Source of the DNA: an uncultured Peptococcaceae bacterium | Lineage (GTDB): Bacteria > Bacillota > Desulfotomaculia > Desulfotomaculales > Desulfallaceae | Assembly: GCA_913064925.1 (NCBI GenBank) | Contig: CAJYBN010000075.1 | Coordinates: 1-12,067 of the forward strand | Direction: 5' to 3' | DNA: 12,067 nt | Shown: in pieces, positions 11,539 to 12,067 of the stretch | Layout: the number at the start of each line of letters is the position of its first letter | How positions within the stretch are numbered: the first letter of the stretch is position 1 | The notes under the pieces: model-generated | The model's database searches: none | Told to the model about the DNA's origin: nothing | What the model saw: only the letters and a program-made list of their open reading frames with translations | Program-made: the position numbers and the translations under genes

Positions 11539-12067
11539 CTGAAATACAGGAACGCAGCACAGATTTTCTTCATAACCGCTGTTACGATGAAAATAACCAA
11601 TTAGACCAGGACTTCGTAGAAATAACCAACAGAATGGAATGTATCAAAAAATATAACCAAGACGGTAGACCTAAACGTGCCACATATGCAGACATGCTCT
11701 GCTGGTATCCTGAATATGGTCTTCCGAATGTAGTAGGTGTACACCTACCGTGTTGTGCAGCAATCACTAATACTAATTTTTACAACGACCTTTTTCTGTG
11801 GTTTCTTTCAGAGGCAGGCATTTTCCCGTCAGGTCAAAGCAAGGTATATGTTATTTCGGAAATGCCTTTTTGCGAAACACATACAGGGAAGTTATTGTCC
11901 CTGGCCTTACTCAAAGGAGTAAGTTTCGATAAAATTCCGGATCGCGAACGGCGCATTTTAGAACACGGCCGGTTGTTCAGGCACTTCGGCGCTGATTTAA
12001 CTCACGACTTTGAAGTTGCCTGGCTTGTTTTAAACCGGTGCGGGTTTGATTTTAACATTGAGGAATT
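11539..12067 (+). pseudogene. 3' portion of the gene interrupted by element 2, runs off the window
   Basis: The frame is open for 176 codons to the window end, beginning TEIQERSTDFLHNRC when joined to the left fragment. It is AT-rich. Segments such as GVHLPCCAAITNTNFYNDLF, VYVISEMPFCETHTGK and LFRHFGADLTHDFEVAW give no family I recognise. No good ribosome binding site or start lies within the native part. The frame is also open leftward into the element to 11391, where GTG 11409 has AAGGAGG 7 nt upstream, so the fragment could be expressed as a fusion starting inside iscB. Confidence 0.6.

Overview
This is a GC-rich bacterial accessory region from a phage, plasmid or integrative element. Strong AGGAGG-type ribosome binding sites, a 4Fe-4S AddB/Cas4-type nuclease, a MazEF module and two IscB-superfamily elements suggest a Firmicute, perhaps a thermophilic Desulfotomaculum/Pelotomaculum-like clostridium. 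The organism is an inference from style; no marker gene is present. Every supported gene is on the + strand.

Layout. 1-1236: 3' part of a von Willebrand factor A (CobT-like) gene with an acidic, repetitive N-terminal region. 1283-2368: RecB/Cas4-like PD-(D/E)XK nuclease with Fe-S cysteines. 2464-3123: a phage-type gene of unknown function starting MGYTHYW. 3087-4473: transposon-like element 1, an omega (HEARO-type) RNA plus an HNH-less IscB relative (IsrB). 4563-5204: ribbon-helix-helix antitoxin and MazF toxin behind a promoter with three phased direct repeats, closed by a 21-bp terminator. 5289-6903: HAD-like phosphatase overlapping a CHC2-zinc/Toprim primase-like gene, then a terminator. 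6904-7218: a non-coding stretch with a chain of five strong hairpins. 7219-9495: small hypothetical genes. 9619-11538: element 2, an omega RNA plus a full IscB (split RuvC, HNH, long C-terminal part), inserted in an AT-rich gene whose halves lie at 9474-9618 and 11539-12067.

Two observations stand out. First, both omega-RNA elements start with GTCAA plus a C-rich hairpin, and both end with a long hairpin followed by NTGAAAT. Cutting at these points rebuilds sensible genes: the ORF around element 2 rejoins in frame, and the gene before element 1 regains a stop codon made from the flanking TGA. So both elements can be delimited to the base, with guide and candidate TAM (target-adjacent motif), from this sequence alone. 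No tnpA is in the window, so mobilisation would have to be in trans.

Second, three unrelated genes (2464, 8443, 9250) lack a normally spaced Shine-Dalgarno. Each is preceded instead by the same structured motif: a 17-bp stem with identical single-base bulges (4 bp, G bulge, 5 bp, C bulge, 8 bp), an inner hairpin carrying GGAGG in or at its loop, a competing downstream hairpin, and TGTGCC 6-8 nt before the start codon. The stem bases change in compensating pairs between copies. I do not recognise this motif. It is the best candidate here for an undescribed RNA (or folded-DNA) element.
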